Assembly: GCF_016741935.1 (NCBI RefSeq)
Contig: NZ_JAERRG010000016.1
Coordinates: forward strand, 186,001-250,000
DNA length: 64,000 nucleotides
Origin: Streptomyces endocoffeicus
GTDB lineage: Bacteria > Actinomycetota > Actinomycetes > Streptomycetales > Streptomycetaceae
Reading direction: 5' to 3'
Positions 1 to 7,267 of this stretch are shown piece after piece (the first letter of the stretch is position 1; the number at the start of each line of letters is the position of its first letter). Under the pieces are notes generated by a model. That model was given only the letters and a program-made list of their open reading frames with translations. It ran no database searches and was not told the DNA's origin. The translations under genes and the position numbers were made by a program.

Positions 1-149
1 TCCGTTCCCATGTGGCGGAGCGCCTGAGCCCCGACGACCTGGCCACCCTCGACCACCTCATCGACAGCGACGGCCCGGACGGCGTGCTGCGGCGCGACGA
101 CCTCAACGTCCGCGCCGAGCGCACCCTGTGGGCGGCCCGCCGCCCATGA
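1..149 (+). CDS. C-terminal end of a probable SAM-dependent methyltransferase (partial)
   Basis: The gene enters from outside the window; only the last 48 codons are visible, ending in TGA at 147-149. The tail reads about ERLSPDDLATLDHLI, then DGVLRRDDLNVRAERTLWAARRP. As I remember it, this is how many actinobacterial class I SAM methyltransferases end: a predicted helix, then a short stretch containing LRRDDL and the ER-T-W-AR closing strand. No catalytic or SAM-binding motif lies in the visible part, so the assignment rests on this tail alone. It converges on the TetR gene at 154-873 with only 4 bp between the stop codons, so any terminator would have to lie inside coding sequence. Confidence 0.5.
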   Translation, partial: RSHVAERLSPDDLATLDHLIDSDGPDGVLRRDDLNVRAERTLWAARRP

Positions 150-153
150 CCCG

Positions 154-873
154 TCAACGGGCCGGCGGAAGCCCGAGGAAGTCGGCGAACTGTTCAATCG
201 TGTGGTCGAAGAACTCGTCGGTGGGGTCGACGCTGCCGACGAACTGACCGAACAGCTCGAAGCTCAGCATCCCGAACAGCTGCGTCCACACCACGAGGCC
301 GCGGTTGAGCGTCTCCGGCGGCAGATCCGGCGCGATCCGCTCGCCATCCGGCAAGACCAGCTCGCCCAGTGCCCGCAACTGACCGGCCAGACCCTCGGTC
401 AGGGGCGGGCCTTCGAACGCGGGCGAAGGGTTCGTCTCCCGCAGGATCCTGAACAGGACCATCGGTACGCGCGCCGCCGAGGCGACCGTGTCCTGCGGGG
501 CGGCGTACCCCGGGATCGGTGAACCGTAGATCAGGGCGTACTCATGCGGGTTGGCCCGCGCCCAGCCCCGGACCGCGTGACACGCCTTGCGCCAGCGCTC
601 CCGCGGCGTGCCCCCCTCCGCAGCCATCTCCGCGGCCTTCTCCGCCTGCTCGCCCACCGCGTCGTAGGCGTCGATGATCAAGGCGGTGAGCAGCTCGTCC
701 CTGCTGGCGAAGTAGCGGTAGAGGGCCGATGACACCATGCCCAGCTCCCGGGCGACCGAGCGCAACGAGAGTTTCTGGGCGCCATCCACCGCGAGCTGAC
801 GCCGGGCCTCGTTCTTGATCTCCTGCGTGAGCTCCGCCCGGGCCCGGTCCCTGGCTGTCCGACTGGCGTTCAT
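154..873 (-). CDS. TetR family regulator with WHG-type C-terminal domain
   Basis: 239 residues from the ATG at 873 (MNASRTARDRARAEL). An upstream in-frame start at 921 would run through the first operator-like repeat and is less likely. Residues ~10-60 form a TetR helix-turn-helix (LSLRSVARELGMVSSALYRYFASRDELLTAL split across helices 1-3). The C-terminal part has the W-x-x-A-R-A-N-P-H-x-Y-x-L-I-Y-G-x-P pattern typical of the WHG ligand/dimer domain. It is divergent from the deazaflavin oxidoreductase at 1028; the 155-bp gap holds two copies of the same interrupted palindrome, so it very probably represses that gene and itself. The ligand is unknown. Confidence 0.9.
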   Translation of the reverse strand: MNASRTARDRARAELTQEIKNEARRQLAVDGAQKLSLRSVARELGMVSSALYRYFASRDELLTALIIDAYDAVGEQAEKAAEMAAEGGTPRERWRKACHAVRGWARANPHEYALIYGSPIPGYAAPQDTVASAARVPMVLFRILRETNPSPAFEGPPLTEGLAGQLRALGELVLPDGERIAPDLPPETLNRGLVVWTQLFGMLSFELFGQFVGSVDPTDEFFDHTIEQFADFLGLPPAR

Positions 874-913
874 GCCGACCAGTGTGCCATGAGAGAGAGC
901 GGCGCACGATTCC

Positions 914-928
914 GAGAGCACTGCTCTT
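914..928. promoter_or_regulatory. Operator copy 1 for the adjacent TetR regulator
   Basis: Inverted repeat GAGAGC-ACT-GCTCTT (6-3-6, one mismatch at the edge). It shares its core with the copy at 967-981. A TTGACT hexamer at 927-932 overlaps its right end and could be a -35 element for the oxidoreductase gene, which would make this a promoter-blocking site. Confidence 0.6.
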
Positions 929-966
929 GACTTGTGGATGGGCTTCGGTGTTCAGTGATCTCAACA

Positions 967-981
967 GAGAGCGCTGCTCTC
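967..981. promoter_or_regulatory. Operator copy 2 for the adjacent TetR regulator
   Basis: Perfect inverted repeat GAGAGC-GCT-GCTCTC. It lies 53 bp (centre to centre) from copy 1, about five helical turns. A different 6-3-6 palindrome, CTCTCG-CAT-CGAGAG, follows at 997-1011 just before the oxidoreductase ribosome site. Assignment to the divergent TetR protein is by position and symmetry. Confidence 0.65.
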
Positions 982-1027
982 GTCGCTCGAATACCGCTCT
1001 CGCATCGAGAGTCGAAGAGGGGATGAC

Positions 1028-1477
1028 ATGACCGAGCTCCGCAACCTCAAGCCCAGCAAGTTCGACAGGATCTTCAACGGCCTCGCCAAGCGCCTGACGA
1101 AGATCGGCATCAGTCTGGCCGGGAGCCAGATCCTGGCCGTCCGCGGCCGCAAGAGCGGCGAGTGGCGCACCACCCCGGTCAACCCGCTCACCCTGCGCGG
1201 CGAGCGCTACCTCGTCGCCCCGCGCGGCCACACCCAGTGGGTGCGCAACATGCGGGCGGCGGGCGGCGGCGAACTGCGGCTGGGCCGCCGGGTGGAGCCG
1301 TTCACCGCCGTCGAGGTCGAGGACGGCGTGAAGCCGGAGATCCTGCGGCTGTACTTGAAGAAGTGGGCGTGGGAGGTCGGCCGCTTCTTCGACGACGTCG
1401 ACGCGCGTTCGAGCGACGTGAGGCTGCTGGAGATCGCGCCCGGCTTCCCGGTGTTCAGGATCAGCGCGCAGGGATGA
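1028..1477 (+). CDS. Nitroreductase/deazaflavin (F420)-dependent oxidoreductase, DDN-like
   Basis: 149 residues, the usual length for the F420H2-dependent DDN/DUF385 family (split beta-barrel). Visible family features are the G-R-K-S-G-x-x-R-T-x-P block at ~48-58, followed by L-x-x-x-G-x-x-Y-L-V-A-P-R-G and the W-V-R-N-M-R-A segment around residue 75, which in the family contacts the F420 phosphate and deazaflavin. Members reduce nitro groups, quinones or enones; the substrate here cannot be read. The gene is divergent from the TetR regulator at 154-873 and has two operator-like repeats upstream. A P450 gene follows 74 bp downstream on the same strand, so the two may be co-transcribed as a small oxidative/reductive detoxification unit (inference). 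Confidence 0.88.
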   Translation: MTELRNLKPSKFDRIFNGLAKRLTKIGISLAGSQILAVRGRKSGEWRTTPVNPLTLRGERYLVAPRGHTQWVRNMRAAGGGELRLGRRVEPFTAVEVEDGVKPEILRLYLKKWAWEVGRFFDDVDARSSDVRLLEIAPGFPVFRISAQG

Positions 1478-1551
1478 CCGAGTCTCTTTGACTTCACCGA
1501 TGAGTGGTGAGTAACTGTTCGCCGCACGTCGTACGGCTCTGGAGGCGCTCC

Positions 1552-2799
1552 GTGGGTGAAGCAGAAGTGGCGGACGAGACGAAGCCGGAAGGCGCGGAAG
1601 CGGAAGGCGCGGAAAGCGCGAAGCCGGAAGGCGCGGAAGCGCGCTGCCCCCTCGGCGACTTCCCGTTCGCCACGGAGCACCCCCTCGAACCCCCGAAGGA
1701 GTGGGCCGCGCTACGGGCCGAGGGATGCCCGATCCCGGAGCTGGCGCTGCGCTCCACCGGCGCCCCGGTGCGGGTGCTGACCCGGTACGAGGATGTGCAC
1801 GCGATGCTGTCCGATCCCCGCTTCCCACGGGATGTGAGCGAGGCGGGGCCGGACGGGACCGGCACGGGCGAACGGCATCAGCGCTGGCGGCGCCTGGTGG
1901 GCCAGGCGCTCACCGCCAAGCGGGTCGCCGCGCTCCGCCCCCGGATCGTCGCCATCGGCCACGCCCTGGTGGACGCCATGGAGGCCGGGCCGATCCCCGC
2001 CGACCTCTGGACGGGGTTCGCGTATCCGTTCCCGGCACGGGTCGTCGGCGCCCTGCTGGGCGTACCGGAGGCGGACTGGGACCGCTTCGCGTACTGGTCG
2101 GGCGCCCTGTTCAGCGGGGACCGCTACGGCGAGCGGGAGACCCGCACCGCCCGCGAGGAGCTCCTGGCGTATCTGGGCGAGCAGGTGGCCCGGACACGGA
2201 GCGCACCGGGTGACGACCTGCTCAGCAAGCTGATCGAGATCACCGACGCCGCCGACCCCCGCCCGCCCGGGGCGGTTCTGGTCCAGATCGCGCAGGGCCT
2301 GATGCACGCCGGCCACGAGACCACCTCCAGCGTGATCGGGAAGCTGGTCCCGGTCCTGCTCGACGACCGTTCCCGCTGGCAGCGCCTGCTGGACGACCGC
2401 TCCCTGATCCGCCCGGCCGTCGAGGAGTTGCTCCGCTTCGACGTCAACCGTGGTCCGGGTATGCCCCGCTATCTGACGGAGGACGCCCAACTGGGCGGCG
2501 AGGTGATCCCGAAGGGCAGCACCACCGTTTCGGTCGTCGCCTCCGCCAACCGCGACGAGCGGATGTTCCCCCACGCCGACCACCTGGACCTGACCCGCAC
2601 CCCCAACCGCCACCTCGCCTTCGGCGCCGGCGCCCACTCCTGCATAGGCCAGGCCCTGGCCCGTACCGAACTGCACGTCGCCCTGGAAATCCTCCTGGAC
2701 CGCCTGCCCGATCTCGACCTGGCCGTCCCGTCCGCCGAGCTGGCGCGCCGCACCGGAGTGCTCACGGACAGCTTCGAGCGGGTGCCGGTGGTGTGGTGA
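1552..2799 (+). CDS. Cytochrome P450
   Basis: I chose the GTG at 1552 because GGAGG at 1541-1545 lies 6 nt before it; this gives 415 residues. An earlier in-frame ATG at 1504 has no ribosome site. Standard P450 landmarks are present: I-helix A-G-H-E-T-T-S (oxygen activation), K-helix E-E-L-L-R (ExxR), and the heme loop F-G-A-G-A-H-S-C-I-G with Cys364 as thiolate ligand. The class is the soluble bacterial CYP105/107-like type that needs ferredoxin and reductase partners; neither is encoded nearby. The first ~31 residues are a low-complexity Glu/Ala/Lys repeat (KPEGAEA twice), which is not part of the fold. The 3' end overlaps the convergent membrane-protein gene by 38 bp. Confidence 0.93.
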   Translation: MGEAEVADETKPEGAEAEGAESAKPEGAEARCPLGDFPFATEHPLEPPKEWAALRAEGCPIPELALRSTGAPVRVLTRYEDVHAMLSDPRFPRDVSEAGPDGTGTGERHQRWRRLVGQALTAKRVAALRPRIVAIGHALVDAMEAGPIPADLWTGFAYPFPARVVGALLGVPEADWDRFAYWSGALFSGDRYGERETRTAREELLAYLGEQVARTRSAPGDDLLSKLIEITDAADPRPPGAVLVQIAQGLMHAGHETTSSVIGKLVPVLLDDRSRWQRLLDDRSLIRPAVEELLRFDVNRGPGMPRYLTEDAQLGGEVIPKGSTTVSVVASANRDERMFPHADHLDLTRTPNRHLAFGAGAHSCIGQALARTELHVALEILLDRLPDLDLAVPSAELARRTGVLTDSFERVPVVW

Positions 2800-3088
2800 C
2801 CGTTGTCGCGGGCGCTAGCGGCCGTCGGTCACGCCGAAGGCCGCGGCGTACGCCCACGAGGGTCTGCATCCCGATGATGACCCACACGAAGTTCGAAGTG
2901 ACCGATGGCCAGGCGCCATTGGCGGCCGCCGATACGGCCAGCAGCGCACCACCGAGCATGTTGACCGACTGGGATGTGCGCGAATCCGGTTCGATCCGCC
3001 GACGTGAGACCAGGGCATAGGCCGTGGCGGTGCACAGGGCACCTATCCACCCGGCCGCCGTGGCGACCGGGGGCAGCAACTCCTCCAT
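2762..3088 (-). CDS. Small membrane protein, CBU_0592-like
   Basis: 108 residues from the ATG at 3088 (MEELLPPVATAAGWIGALC); a longer frame begins at 3118. Three hydrophobic segments are visible at about 8-26, 44-62 and 68-86. The G-W-I-G-A start of the first helix and the N-x-x-G-A-x-L-L pattern of the second are what I remember of the CBU_0592 domain family of unknown function. It is divergent from the LysR regulator at 3160 (71 bp gap), which is the usual position for a LysR target, and its 3' end overlaps the P450 gene tail to tail. Confidence 0.65.
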   Translation of the reverse strand: MEELLPPVATAAGWIGALCTATAYALVSRRRIEPDSRTSQSVNMLGGALLAVSAAANGAWPSVTSNFVWVIIGMQTLVGVRRGLRRDRRPLAPATTVTTPPAPARSCP

Positions 3089-3125
3089 ACCGCCATGGTG
3101 GCGGCCGCGAGGATACACATCAATC

Positions 3126-3137
3126 GAAGTTATCTTC
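3126..3137. promoter_or_regulatory. Short inverted repeat between LysR regulator and its divergent neighbour
   Basis: GAAG-TTAT-CTTC, a perfect 4-4-4 dyad centred 28 bp before the LysR start codon, in the only AT-rich patch of the intergenic region. LysR proteins usually bind an interrupted dyad placed between divergent genes, so this is the best candidate. It is short, hence modest confidence. Confidence 0.35.
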
Positions 3138-3159
3138 TCCCTGCATTAAGCTGAACTGA

Positions 3160-4065
3160 ATGGATATCGACGCACGCAAACTGGCCGTGCTGCTGGCCGT
3201 CCACCGGGCCGGAGGGGTGTTGGCGGCGGCGGATGTCCTGCATCTCACACCGTCCGCCGTGTCCCAGCAGATCGCCCGCCTGGAGGACGCGGTCGGCGTC
3301 ACCGTTCTGGATCGTCAGCCCCGTGGAGCCGTCCTCACACAGGCGGGCCGGGTTCTCGCCGAAGCCGCGGAACGCGTCGAGTCCGAGCTGACCGACGCCC
3401 GCAAGGCACTGGCCGCGCTGCAGGGGGAGGTGACGGGCACGGTCGTCATCAGCGCCTTCAAGACGGTGATCCGCATGCTGCTCGTACCGCTGGTGCACCG
3501 GATGCGCGAGCAGTTCCCCGGTCTGGAACTGCTGATCCGCGAGATGGACGGCGAGAAGGCCCAGCAGGAGCTGCGGTCGGGAGCGGTCGACCTGATCGTT
3601 CTGGAGGCCGAGAGCCCCATCGGACACCGGGCCGTGCGCGGCACCCGCGATGTGCCGGTGCTCGAGGAACCATGGGTGGTGATCATGCCCGCGGCGACGC
3701 CGGTCCCGGTCAGTACGGCGGATCTGGAGCACCTCACCTGGCTCGGGGTCGACCCGGACGCGGCCTCCCACAGCGCCACCGAACAGGCCAGGGGCGGGCT
3801 GAAGGCCACGCCCCCGGTCCACAGCTACTACGACTACGACGTCGCGCTCTCGCTGGTGTCGGGGGGTCTGGGCATCGCGATCGTGCCCGCCTTGGCCGTG
3901 CTGGGTGTGCTGCCCGACGGCGTAAAGGCGGTGTCCCTGCCCGGCCTGGGGACCCGCCGTCTGATCGCCCGGCACCGCACCACCCGCTCCGAGCCCCGCA
4001 AGGAAGTCCTCACCGTCCTTGACGCCATCATCGCGTCCGCCGCCGAGCTCGACACCAACGTGTAG
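3160..4065 (+). CDS. LysR family transcriptional regulator
   Basis: 301 residues, normal LysR length. The N-terminal winged HTH is clear (residues ~1-60: A-V-H-R-A-G-G-V-x-A-A-A-x-x-L-H-L-T-P-S-A-V-S-Q-Q-I-A-R-L-E). Residues ~88-295 form the periplasmic-binding-protein-like effector domain, with the usual V-S-G-G-L-G-I-A-I-V-P-A-L block near 232. No Shine-Dalgarno is visible before the ATG, so the message may be leaderless or weakly translated. It is divergent from the CBU_0592-like membrane protein, its likely target. The effector cannot be predicted. Confidence 0.9.
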   Translation: MDIDARKLAVLLAVHRAGGVLAAADVLHLTPSAVSQQIARLEDAVGVTVLDRQPRGAVLTQAGRVLAEAAERVESELTDARKALAALQGEVTGTVVISAFKTVIRMLLVPLVHRMREQFPGLELLIREMDGEKAQQELRSGAVDLIVLEAESPIGHRAVRGTRDVPVLEEPWVVIMPAATPVPVSTADLEHLTWLGVDPDAASHSATEQARGGLKATPPVHSYYDYDVALSLVSGGLGIAIVPALAVLGVLPDGVKAVSLPGLGTRRLIARHRTTRSEPRKEVLTVLDAIIASAAELDTNV

Positions 4066-4365
4066 TCAGCCGCCCAAGGACCAGAGAAGGGCGGTGGTGC
4101 CGAAGAATCCGACGGCACCGAGGGCGGCTCCGGCAATGGCGGTCCACAGGCGCCCGGCCCCGCGGCGGGCGTGGTGCACACCCATGGCCCCGAGAACGAT
4201 GGCGAGCGCCCCGGCGATGATCGTCCACGGAAGGGCGATGAGCACGAGCGTGGACCCGAATACGCCCAACGCGCCCACGGCGGAGGACACGCCGAGAACG
4301 AGCGCGGTGGGGCCCAGCGCGACGGCGGGTGAGTCACTTCGGCCGGACACGGTCGACTCGGACAT
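4066..4365 (-). CDS. Small membrane protein, DUF4190-like
   Basis: 99 residues from the ATG at 4365, chosen because GGGGAG lies 6-11 nt upstream; a longer frame to 4530 would read through the 17-bp tandem repeat. Three hydrophobic stretches (A-L-G-P-T-A-L-V-L-G-V-S-S-A-V-G, then L-V-L-I-A-L-P-W-T-I-I-A-G-A-L-A-I-V-L-G, then A-I-A-G-A-A-L-G-A-V-G-F-F-G) with the glycine-rich G-x-x-G-x-x-H-A-R-R hinge resemble small DUF4190-type membrane proteins. Function is unknown. It converges on the LysR gene (stops adjacent). Confidence 0.6.
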   Translation of the reverse strand: MSESTVSGRSDSPAVALGPTALVLGVSSAVGALGVFGSTLVLIALPWTIIAGALAIVLGAMGVHHARRGAGRLWTAIAGAALGAVGFFGTTALLWSLGG

Positions 4366-4440
4366 GACCTGCTCCCCTGTGGGATGGGTTCCCCGTTCCG
4401 TACTGATCGTACCGACGGGGGTACGGCTGACCGATGGGGG

Positions 4441-4491
4441 CCGGTGTCCGGCGGGGGCTGGTGTCCGGTGGGGGCCGGTGTCCGGCGGGGC
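4441..4491. repeat. 17-bp tandem repeat, three copies
   Basis: Units 4441-4457, 4458-4474 and 4475-4491 share the pattern CCGGTGTCCGGCGGGGG with 1-2 substitutions. The array is in the promoter/leader side of the membrane-protein gene that starts at 4365. Confidence 0.8.
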
Positions 4492-4543
4492 GTCGGCCCG
4501 GAGTTGAGCGTGATCGGGGCGTCTCCGCATGGTCGACTTCCGC

Positions 4544-5866
4544 CTATTGGCGTGACAGGACCCGGGTGATGCCCGCGGCGAGGGCGGTCGCCAGCAGCCA
4601 GCCCGCGCCGATCAGGAGCCAAGCGATCCACTGGGTCGGCCCCGCCGGCTGGAACACCCGCTCCTGGCCGAAGTCGATCACAGGAAGGAGCAGGTCCAGG
4701 CTGTACATCACCGGACTGAACACCGGGTGGGGCGTACCGCTCGGCGGGGTGGGCCGGTGCAGGGCGAAGACGGTGGCACCCGTGGCGAGCAGGGCCAGCA
4801 GCCACACCGCGGCACGTTCCGGCACATAGCCGTACCCGACGGTGGCATCCTGCGCATGGCCCCAAGCGCGGGCGTACCAGGGCAGGGTCGCGCGGCGGTG
4901 CCGCTGGCGGGTCAGGAGCACGGTCCGGGCGTCGCGGTCCTGACCGATGGACTGGTACACGGTGGCGAGCTGTTGGTACGGCTGGGGCCGGTACCCGTCG
5001 GGATCACGGCTCAGCAGCTCGAGGCGCTGGTCGGCCGGCAGGTGTGGTTCCAGCGACCGGTAGACCAGGCCGTCGAGTTGGAGGGGCGGCTGTTCGCGAG
5101 GGTCGTCATGGAGCCGGAGTACGCCAACGGCGGCGTGACGCAGGTCCATCCCTCCCGTGGCCCGCGCGGGCCGGAGGAGCAGCTCTCCGGTCTGGAGGTG
5201 CCGGCAGGAGAGGGCCATCCCGTGGGCGGGGGCGAGGGACGCCGTGTCGAAGCTGACCGATCCGCTGATGGTGGCGCTGGTCAGCGTGATGGCTCCGGCG
5301 GCGCGGAATCCGTCGGTCCCGACGACGCCCTTCGCCTCGAGGCGCGCGCCGTCCAGGGCCACACCCCCGGTATGCGAGAGGTGCGCGCCTTGGAGGAGCA
5401 GACTTCCGCTGATCTGGGCGTCATGCACGGTGACCCCGCCCTGAACGCGGCAGTTCATCAGGTCGAGGTTCCCGTCAACCGTCGTGGCGCTCATCCCGAG
5501 CCCCGGTAAGTACGAGCCGCCGAAGCTGGTCACTCGCAGCTTGGCCCCGTACAGCTGCGGCGCCTCCTCGAACCAGCACTCCTCCAGCCACAGTACGCAG
5601 CACGCCTCGGCGAAGATCAGGCGCAGCTTCCCCGATACCCGAGCGCCCGTCAGGTGGACCATCGGAGTTTCCCCACCGGTGGCATCGGCACCGCCCAGCA
5701 GCAACGAGCGGATCACCGAGGCCCGCACCCGGCGCTCCGGCCCCCAACTGCCGCCGTCCAGCACCGCCCCGCCGTCCGCGTCGCGCGGTCGCAGGTCGAC
5801 CTCGTCCCCCGCGGCGAAGGCCGCCCAGAGCCGACGTTCCGGGCCGATGAGGTCGTCAGGGCGCAT
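4544..5866 (-). CDS. Membrane-anchored protein with pentapeptide-like repeat region (often labelled membrane-associated oxidoreductase)
   Basis: 440 residues from the ATG at 5866, supported by GGAGG 8 nt upstream. Residues ~90-270 are built of short regular repeats alternating G-S/N-L-x-L with A-x-L-x-G/D-A-R-L segments, suggesting a right-handed beta-helix like pentapeptide proteins. The C-terminal third carries two hydrophobic helices (W-L-L-A-L-L-A-T-G-A-T-V-F-A and W-I-A-W-L-L-I-G-A-G-W-L-L-A-T-A-L). From memory the streptomycete homologues are named membrane-associated oxidoreductase, but I see no nucleotide-binding or redox motif. Topology would place the helix domain on one side of the membrane with a small loop between the two helices. 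The upstream region holds four 17-bp repeats. Confidence 0.6.
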   Translation of the reverse strand: MRPDDLIGPERRLWAAFAAGDEVDLRPRDADGGAVLDGGSWGPERRVRASVIRSLLLGGADATGGETPMVHLTGARVSGKLRLIFAEACCVLWLEECWFEEAPQLYGAKLRVTSFGGSYLPGLGMSATTVDGNLDLMNCRVQGGVTVHDAQISGSLLLQGAHLSHTGGVALDGARLEAKGVVGTDGFRAAGAITLTSATISGSVSFDTASLAPAHGMALSCRHLQTGELLLRPARATGGMDLRHAAVGVLRLHDDPREQPPLQLDGLVYRSLEPHLPADQRLELLSRDPDGYRPQPYQQLATVYQSIGQDRDARTVLLTRQRHRRATLPWYARAWGHAQDATVGYGYVPERAAVWLLALLATGATVFALHRPTPPSGTPHPVFSPVMYSLDLLLPVIDFGQERVFQPAGPTQWIAWLLIGAGWLLATALAAGITRVLSRQ

Positions 5867-5910
5867 CGGGGCGTCCTCCGGTGGGTCTGGAACGGGATCC
5901 GTCCATATCC

Positions 5911-5978
5911 CGATCGGTCGTGGACCCCGATCGGTCGTGGACCCCGATCGGTCGTGGACCCCGATTGGTCGTGGATCC
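5911..5978. repeat. 17-bp tandem repeat, four copies, upstream of the pentapeptide-like gene
   Basis: Units 5911-5927, 5928-5944, 5945-5961 (identical, CGATCGGTCGTGGACCC) and 5962-5978 (two substitutions). They lie 45-112 bp upstream of the start at 5866, where the promoter should be. Iteron-like spacing (17 bp) suggests either slippage or repeated protein binding. Confidence 0.85.
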
Positions 5979-6062
5979 CGATCTTCCGCGACGAGCGGCC
6001 ACGCTGTCCATGGGCAGGCGCACGGGCCGGACCGCCGACTCGCGGACATCGTCGTGTCGGGG

Positions 6063-6656
6063 CTACGGCTCCCGTACGACGTCGGCGATGACGGTGGTCA
6101 CCACCTTGCGGACGGCCCCGGTGTCCGGCGGCGCGGCTTCGCGGTCCGCGAAGAGCAGATGCCCGGCCCCGATCACCGTGGGTGCGAGCGCGTCGATGTC
6201 GGCGTCGGCCGCGATGCGTCCCCGGTCCCGCTCGGCGGTGAGGTAGGAGGCGATCATGGCGGTGGCCTCCATCAGGAGCGGCACACCGGTCGGCGTGGTC
6301 TCGCGGAGCCGGGCGCGCAGCTCGTCCCGCGAGGTGACGAGGCTGACGATGGCCACGGCGACCGACTCGAACAGGGTCGTCAGCGCGTCGGCGAGGTGGC
6401 CGGTGACGGAGCCGGTCCCGGCGGAGTCGCGCAGGGCGGCGGACTGGTGGCCGAGCCGGGCGATGCGATCCCGTACGAGCTCGGCGAGGAAGGCGTCGAA
6501 GTCGGCGAAGTGCCGGTGCAGGACGCCCTTCGCGCAGCCCGCCTCCGTGGTGACCGCCCGACTGGTCAGCGCGCTGGGCCCGTCCCGGAGCAGGACTCGC
6601 TCGGCGGCCTGGAACAACTGCTCGCGTACGTCACGCATGGCCACCCCTGTCGGCAC
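6063..6656 (-). CDS. TetR family regulator
   Basis: 197 residues from the GTG at 6656, chosen because GAGGAGG lies 8 nt upstream; the ATG at 6638 has no comparable site. Residues ~7-60 hold a clear TetR HTH (A-E-R-V-L-L-R-D-G, then S-R-A-V-T-T-E-A-G-C-A-K-G-V-L-H-R-H-F). The rest is the usual all-helical ligand domain. Forty-four bp upstream of the start lies a perfect 8-4-8 palindrome (6700-6719), its probable autoregulatory operator. The gene that normally would be divergent is not intact: a truncated methyltransferase begins directly at the operator edge. Confidence 0.88.
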   Translation of the reverse strand: MPTGVAMRDVREQLFQAAERVLLRDGPSALTSRAVTTEAGCAKGVLHRHFADFDAFLAELVRDRIARLGHQSAALRDSAGTGSVTGHLADALTTLFESVAVAIVSLVTSRDELRARLRETTPTGVPLLMEATAMIASYLTAERDRGRIAADADIDALAPTVIGAGHLLFADREAAPPDTGAVRKVVTTVIADVVREP

Positions 6657-6699
6657 CGTGCGTCCCTCCTCACCTTGTTCGCGGGCCCGCCCGATTGAC

Positions 6700-6719
6700 G
6701 AGTGGGCAAGTGCCCACTC
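6700..6719. promoter_or_regulatory. Perfect palindromic operator of the TetR regulator
   Basis: GAGTGGGC-AAGT-GCCCACTC, arms 8 bp with no mismatch, followed by an extra half-site TAGTGGGC at 6721-6728. Position directly upstream of the TetR start and the length fit a classical TetR dimer site. Confidence 0.8.
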
Positions 6720-6720
6720 A

Positions 6721-7256
6721 TAGTGGGCGCGTTCGAGGCCTGGGACCCGGCCGGTCGGGAATTCGATGCCGTGATCGCGGGCCAGGCGTGGCATTGGATC
6801 GACCCGGTCGCGGGGGCGGCCAAAGCCGCGCAGGTACTGCGGCCGGGCGCCCGGCTGGCCGCGTTCTGGAACGTCTTCCGGCTCCCACCCGATCTGGCGG
6901 AGGCCTTGGCCACGGTCTGCCGACGGGTGATGCCCGACGCGCCGTTCGACTTCCGGGCCATGACGCGGGGCGGCCTGGACACGCATCAGCCGATCCTCAC
7001 CAAGGCCGCCGACGGGATACGGGCGGCGGGCGCGTTCGGCGAACCGGAACAGTGGCGGTTCGACTGGGAGTGGACCTACACCCGGGACGCCTGGCTCGAG
7101 CAGATCCCCACCCAGGGCGCCTTCACCCGGCTCCCTCCGGCCGGGCTGGCGGAGGTGCTGGAGGGCGTTGGCGCGGCCATCGACGCGATGGGCGGCAGCT
7201 TCACGATGCCGTACGCCACGGTGGTGATCACCGCGAACCGAACTGCCCCAGCCTGA
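6721..7256 (+). pseudogene. Class I SAM-dependent methyltransferase, N-terminus missing
   Basis: The reading frame from about 6726 to the stop at 7256 encodes the C-terminal ~175 residues of a class I methyltransferase: F-D-A-V-I-A-G-Q-A-W-H-W-I-D-P (motif after the acidic loop), then V-L-R-P-G-A-R-L-A-A-F-W-N. The SAM-binding beta1 glycine motif and roughly the first 80-100 residues expected for the family are absent. The frame opens into the palindromic operator (6700-6719), and the only in-frame start (GTG 6702) lies inside it with no ribosome site. I infer a deletion that joined the TetR operator to the middle of a methyltransferase gene. A functional short product is unlikely. Confidence 0.65.
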
Positions 7257-7267
7257 CCGCCGAACGC

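Noticed and set aside
542..1828. Long - strand frame across the TetR promoter and the oxidoreductase gene
   Set aside because: Low-complexity Arg/Pro/Ala translation; the TetR, oxidoreductase and P450 genes on their proper frames explain the region.
6702..7256. Intact methyltransferase gene starting at GTG 6702
   Set aside because: The start lies within the TetR palindrome, has no ribosome site, and the protein lacks the SAM-binding N-terminal part.
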